Both the position numbers and the translations under genes were made by a program. Shown here in pieces: positions 1 through 5,761 of a stretch of DNA of 5,761 bases. This stretch comes from an uncultured Acidobacteriota bacterium (lineage in GTDB: Bacteria; Acidobacteriota; Blastocatellia; RBC074): assembly GCA_937967285.1 (NCBI GenBank), contig CALBSU010000059.1, positions 1-5,761 on the forward strand. Reading direction: 5' to 3'. Each line of letters opens with the position of its first letter. Positions within the stretch are counted from its first letter, which is position 1. The notes below the pieces were generated by a model. It did not search any database. It saw nothing but the letters and a program-made list of their open reading frames with translations, and was not told the DNA's origin.

Positions 1-55
<55 letters not shown>

Positions 56-58
56 TCT

Positions 59-997
<939 letters not shown>

Positions 998-1022
998 CCA
1001 TTTTTCGTCAAGCAAGATACGG

Positions 1023-1130
<108 letters not shown>

Positions 1131-1159
1131 ATCTCACGCGGCATTGGTGGACAACGTCG

Positions 1160-2464
<1,305 letters not shown>

Positions 2465-2470
2465 GAAGAT

Positions 2471-2476
2471 CTCCCT
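2471..2476 (-). promoter_or_regulatory. Ribosome binding site of the Gfo/Idh/MocA gene
   Basis: AGGGAG on the reverse strand lies 6 nt before ATG 2464. This decides the start: the alternative TTG at 2482 would place this site inside the coding region and has no comparable site of its own. Confidence 0.75.
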
Positions 2477-2512
2477 GGTCAAGATGGTGGTTGATAATCT
2501 CTTTGCCGCGAA

Positions 2513-3175
<663 letters not shown>

Positions 3176-3180
3176 ATGGC

Positions 3181-3186
3181 CCTCTC
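3181..3186 (-). promoter_or_regulatory. Ribosome binding site supporting the TTG start of the IYD-like gene
   Basis: GAGAGG on the reverse strand lies 5 nt before TTG 3175, inside the 18-nt gap after the GGT stop codon. No in-frame ATG or GTG lies between that stop and the TTG, so the TTG is the only start that gives the full family N-terminus. Confidence 0.6.
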
Positions 3187-3193
3187 GTCGTTC

Positions 3194-4867
<1,674 letters not shown>

Positions 4868-4870
4868 AGG

Positions 4871-5761
4871 TCAGTCCTGTTTCGCATCGATCTTCCGGGT
4901 CGATGGCGCTGAGCCGGACGCCTGCATCTGCGCGGAGACCCGCTCGACTTCACCCATCACGCGAAGCAGGTTCTCGCCGAGGACCTTCCTGACATCCTTC
5001 TCGGAATAACCTCGCTTGAGCAGTTCATAGGTGATTGTCGGCAGCTTCGTGACATCCTCCATGCCCGGCGGCAGCATCCCGTCGACGCCGTCGAAATCCG
5101 AACCGATCCCGACGTGATCGATTCCCGCCACCTTGATCGCATGCTCGAAGTGCTGCATGAGCATATCGAGCGTGGCTTTTTCGGCAGGCTTGGTCGGAGC
5201 CGGCATCCCCGGCCGCGCATACTCGGTATTGATGAATCCGTTGTAGAAATTGATCATCACCACGCCGCCGTTCTTCGCCAGCGCCTTGAGCATCTCATCG
5301 CTCATGTTACGCGGGACATTGGTCAGCGCTCGACACGAAGAGTGCGATGCGATGAGCGGCGCCCGGCTGACCTCGATGCAGTCGTTGAAGGTCTCGTCAG
5401 AGACGTGCGAGATGTCGACCATCATTCCCAGCCGGTTCATCTCGCGAACGACATCCTTACCGAAATCGCTCAGACCGCTGTGCCTGTTTTCGCCCTTGAC
5501 CGAGATTCCCCCGGCCGAATCGGCCCAGTTGTTGGTGTTGGTATGCGTCAGCGTCATGTACCGGATGCCCATCCGATAGAACATCCTCAGCGCCGGCAGG
5601 CTGTCCTCGATCGCATGGCCGCCTTCGATTCCCATCAGCGCGGCGATCTTGCCGGTCTTGTGGAGCCGCCGGATGTCGGCGATCGTGCCGGCCAGTTCGA
5701 GCGATCCGGGATGACGCCGGATCTGCTCATAAACCCCGTCCATCATCTGCAGCGCGCGACG
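4871..5761 (-). CDS. Membrane dipeptidase, peptidase family M19 (5' end outside window)
   Basis: The visible 296 residues are the C-terminal part of a renal-dipeptidase-type M19 zinc hydrolase, which splits dipeptides, often with a D-residue or Cys-Gly, using a two-metal site in a TIM-like barrel. Counting from the window edge, the bridging glutamate is E46 in GIEGGH, and the second-metal histidines are H119 in VDISHVSD and H140 in SHSSCRAL. R151, 11 residues after H140, matches the substrate-binding Arg230 of human renal dipeptidase (numbering from memory), and D222 in GIGSDFDG matches the catalytic-site Asp. The N-terminal HxD zinc pair and any signal peptide lie beyond the right edge; the frame is open to base 5761 (RRALQMMDGVYEQI), so the ATG near 5746 is internal. 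The C-terminus has a short low-complexity tail (ASGSAPSTRKIDAKQD). It is the first gene of the visible cluster and directly precedes the GGT gene, a pairing that suits stepwise breakdown of gamma-glutamyl peptides. Confidence 0.94.
   Translation of the reverse strand, partial: RRALQMMDGVYEQIRRHPGSLELAGTIADIRRLHKTGKIAALMGIEGGHAIEDSLPALRMFYRMGIRYMTLTHTNTNNWADSAGGISVKGENRHSGLSDFGKDVVREMNRLGMMVDISHVSDETFNDCIEVSRAPLIASHSSCRALTNVPRNMSDEMLKALAKNGGVVMINFYNGFINTEYARPGMPAPTKPAEKATLDMLMQHFEHAIKVAGIDHVGIGSDFDGVDGMLPPGMEDVTKLPTITYELLKRGYSEKDVRKVLGENLLRVMGEVERVSAQMQASGSAPSTRKIDAKQD
4875..4878 (-). promoter_or_regulatory. GGT-gene ribosome binding site inside the dipeptidase 3' end
   Basis: AGGA on the reverse strand, within the final CAG GAC codons of the dipeptidase gene, lies 7 nt before the ATG at 4867. 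Stop TGA and start ATG are separated by only CCT. The arrangement favours coupled translation of the two genes. Confidence 0.6.

Noticed and set aside
2483..2512. A possible internal promoter before the Gfo/Idh/MocA gene (TTGATT and GATTAT on the reverse strand)
   Set aside because: The two hexamer-like elements are only about 11 bp apart, far from the usual 17, and the match is weak, so it is not supported.
5333..5340. ACACGAAG inside the dipeptidase gene, resembling the hairpin sub-repeat
   Set aside because: It is a short chance match within a conserved coding region (the SHSSCRAL segment) with no flanking similarity to the repeat arm.

Overview
The window is GC-rich bacterial DNA (about 60% G+C by eye) carrying five protein-coding genes and two conspicuous non-coding repeats. 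It looks like a chromosomal segment from an environmental bacterium. The gene mix (Tat-exported Gfo/Idh/MocA oxidoreductase, secreted gamma-glutamyltransferase-like protein, M19 dipeptidase, iodotyrosine-deiodinase-like flavoprotein), together with heptanucleotide tandem repeats and a 'CACGAAGGACACGAAG'-type hairpin, reminds me of Acidobacteriota or a similar phylum. That is an impression from gene content, not a phylogenetic result. I see no rRNA, tRNA, CRISPR array, transposase or phage gene.

Layout. Bases 1-53 are a perfect 7-bp tandem repeat that runs off the left edge and stops 5 bp before the start codon of a forward-strand aldo/keto reductase gene (59-997). A 162-bp convergent intergenic region follows. 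It is dominated by a long, nearly perfect inverted repeat (1028-1130) that may end transcription from both sides. The remainder is a reverse-strand cluster, read right to left: a membrane dipeptidase whose 5' end lies off the window (4871-5761), a gamma-glutamyltransferase-family protein (3194-4867), an iodotyrosine-deiodinase-type nitroreductase-fold protein (2513-3175) and a Tat-exported Gfo/Idh/MocA oxidoreductase (1160-2464). Gaps are 3, 18 and 48 nt, so one transcript is likely, with its promoter outside the window.

How the genes may work together. The dipeptidase plus GGT pair is the classical combination for taking apart gamma-glutamyl peptides such as glutathione (GGT releases the gamma-glutamyl group, a dipeptidase splits the remaining dipeptide). 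However, several residues that hold the gamma-glutamyl group in E. coli GGT are replaced here, so the true substrate is open. The deiodinase-like protein keeps the Glu/Tyr/Lys substrate-lid residues of human IYD at exactly matching spacing, which suggests it handles a halotyrosine or related phenolic amino acid. An economical hypothesis is scavenging of modified amino acids or peptides; the role of the Gfo/Idh/MocA protein in this is unknown. I found no wholly new gene system. The points most worth following are the IYD homologue and its operon, the atypical GGT active site, the long inverted repeat, and the heptamer repeat abutting a start codon.
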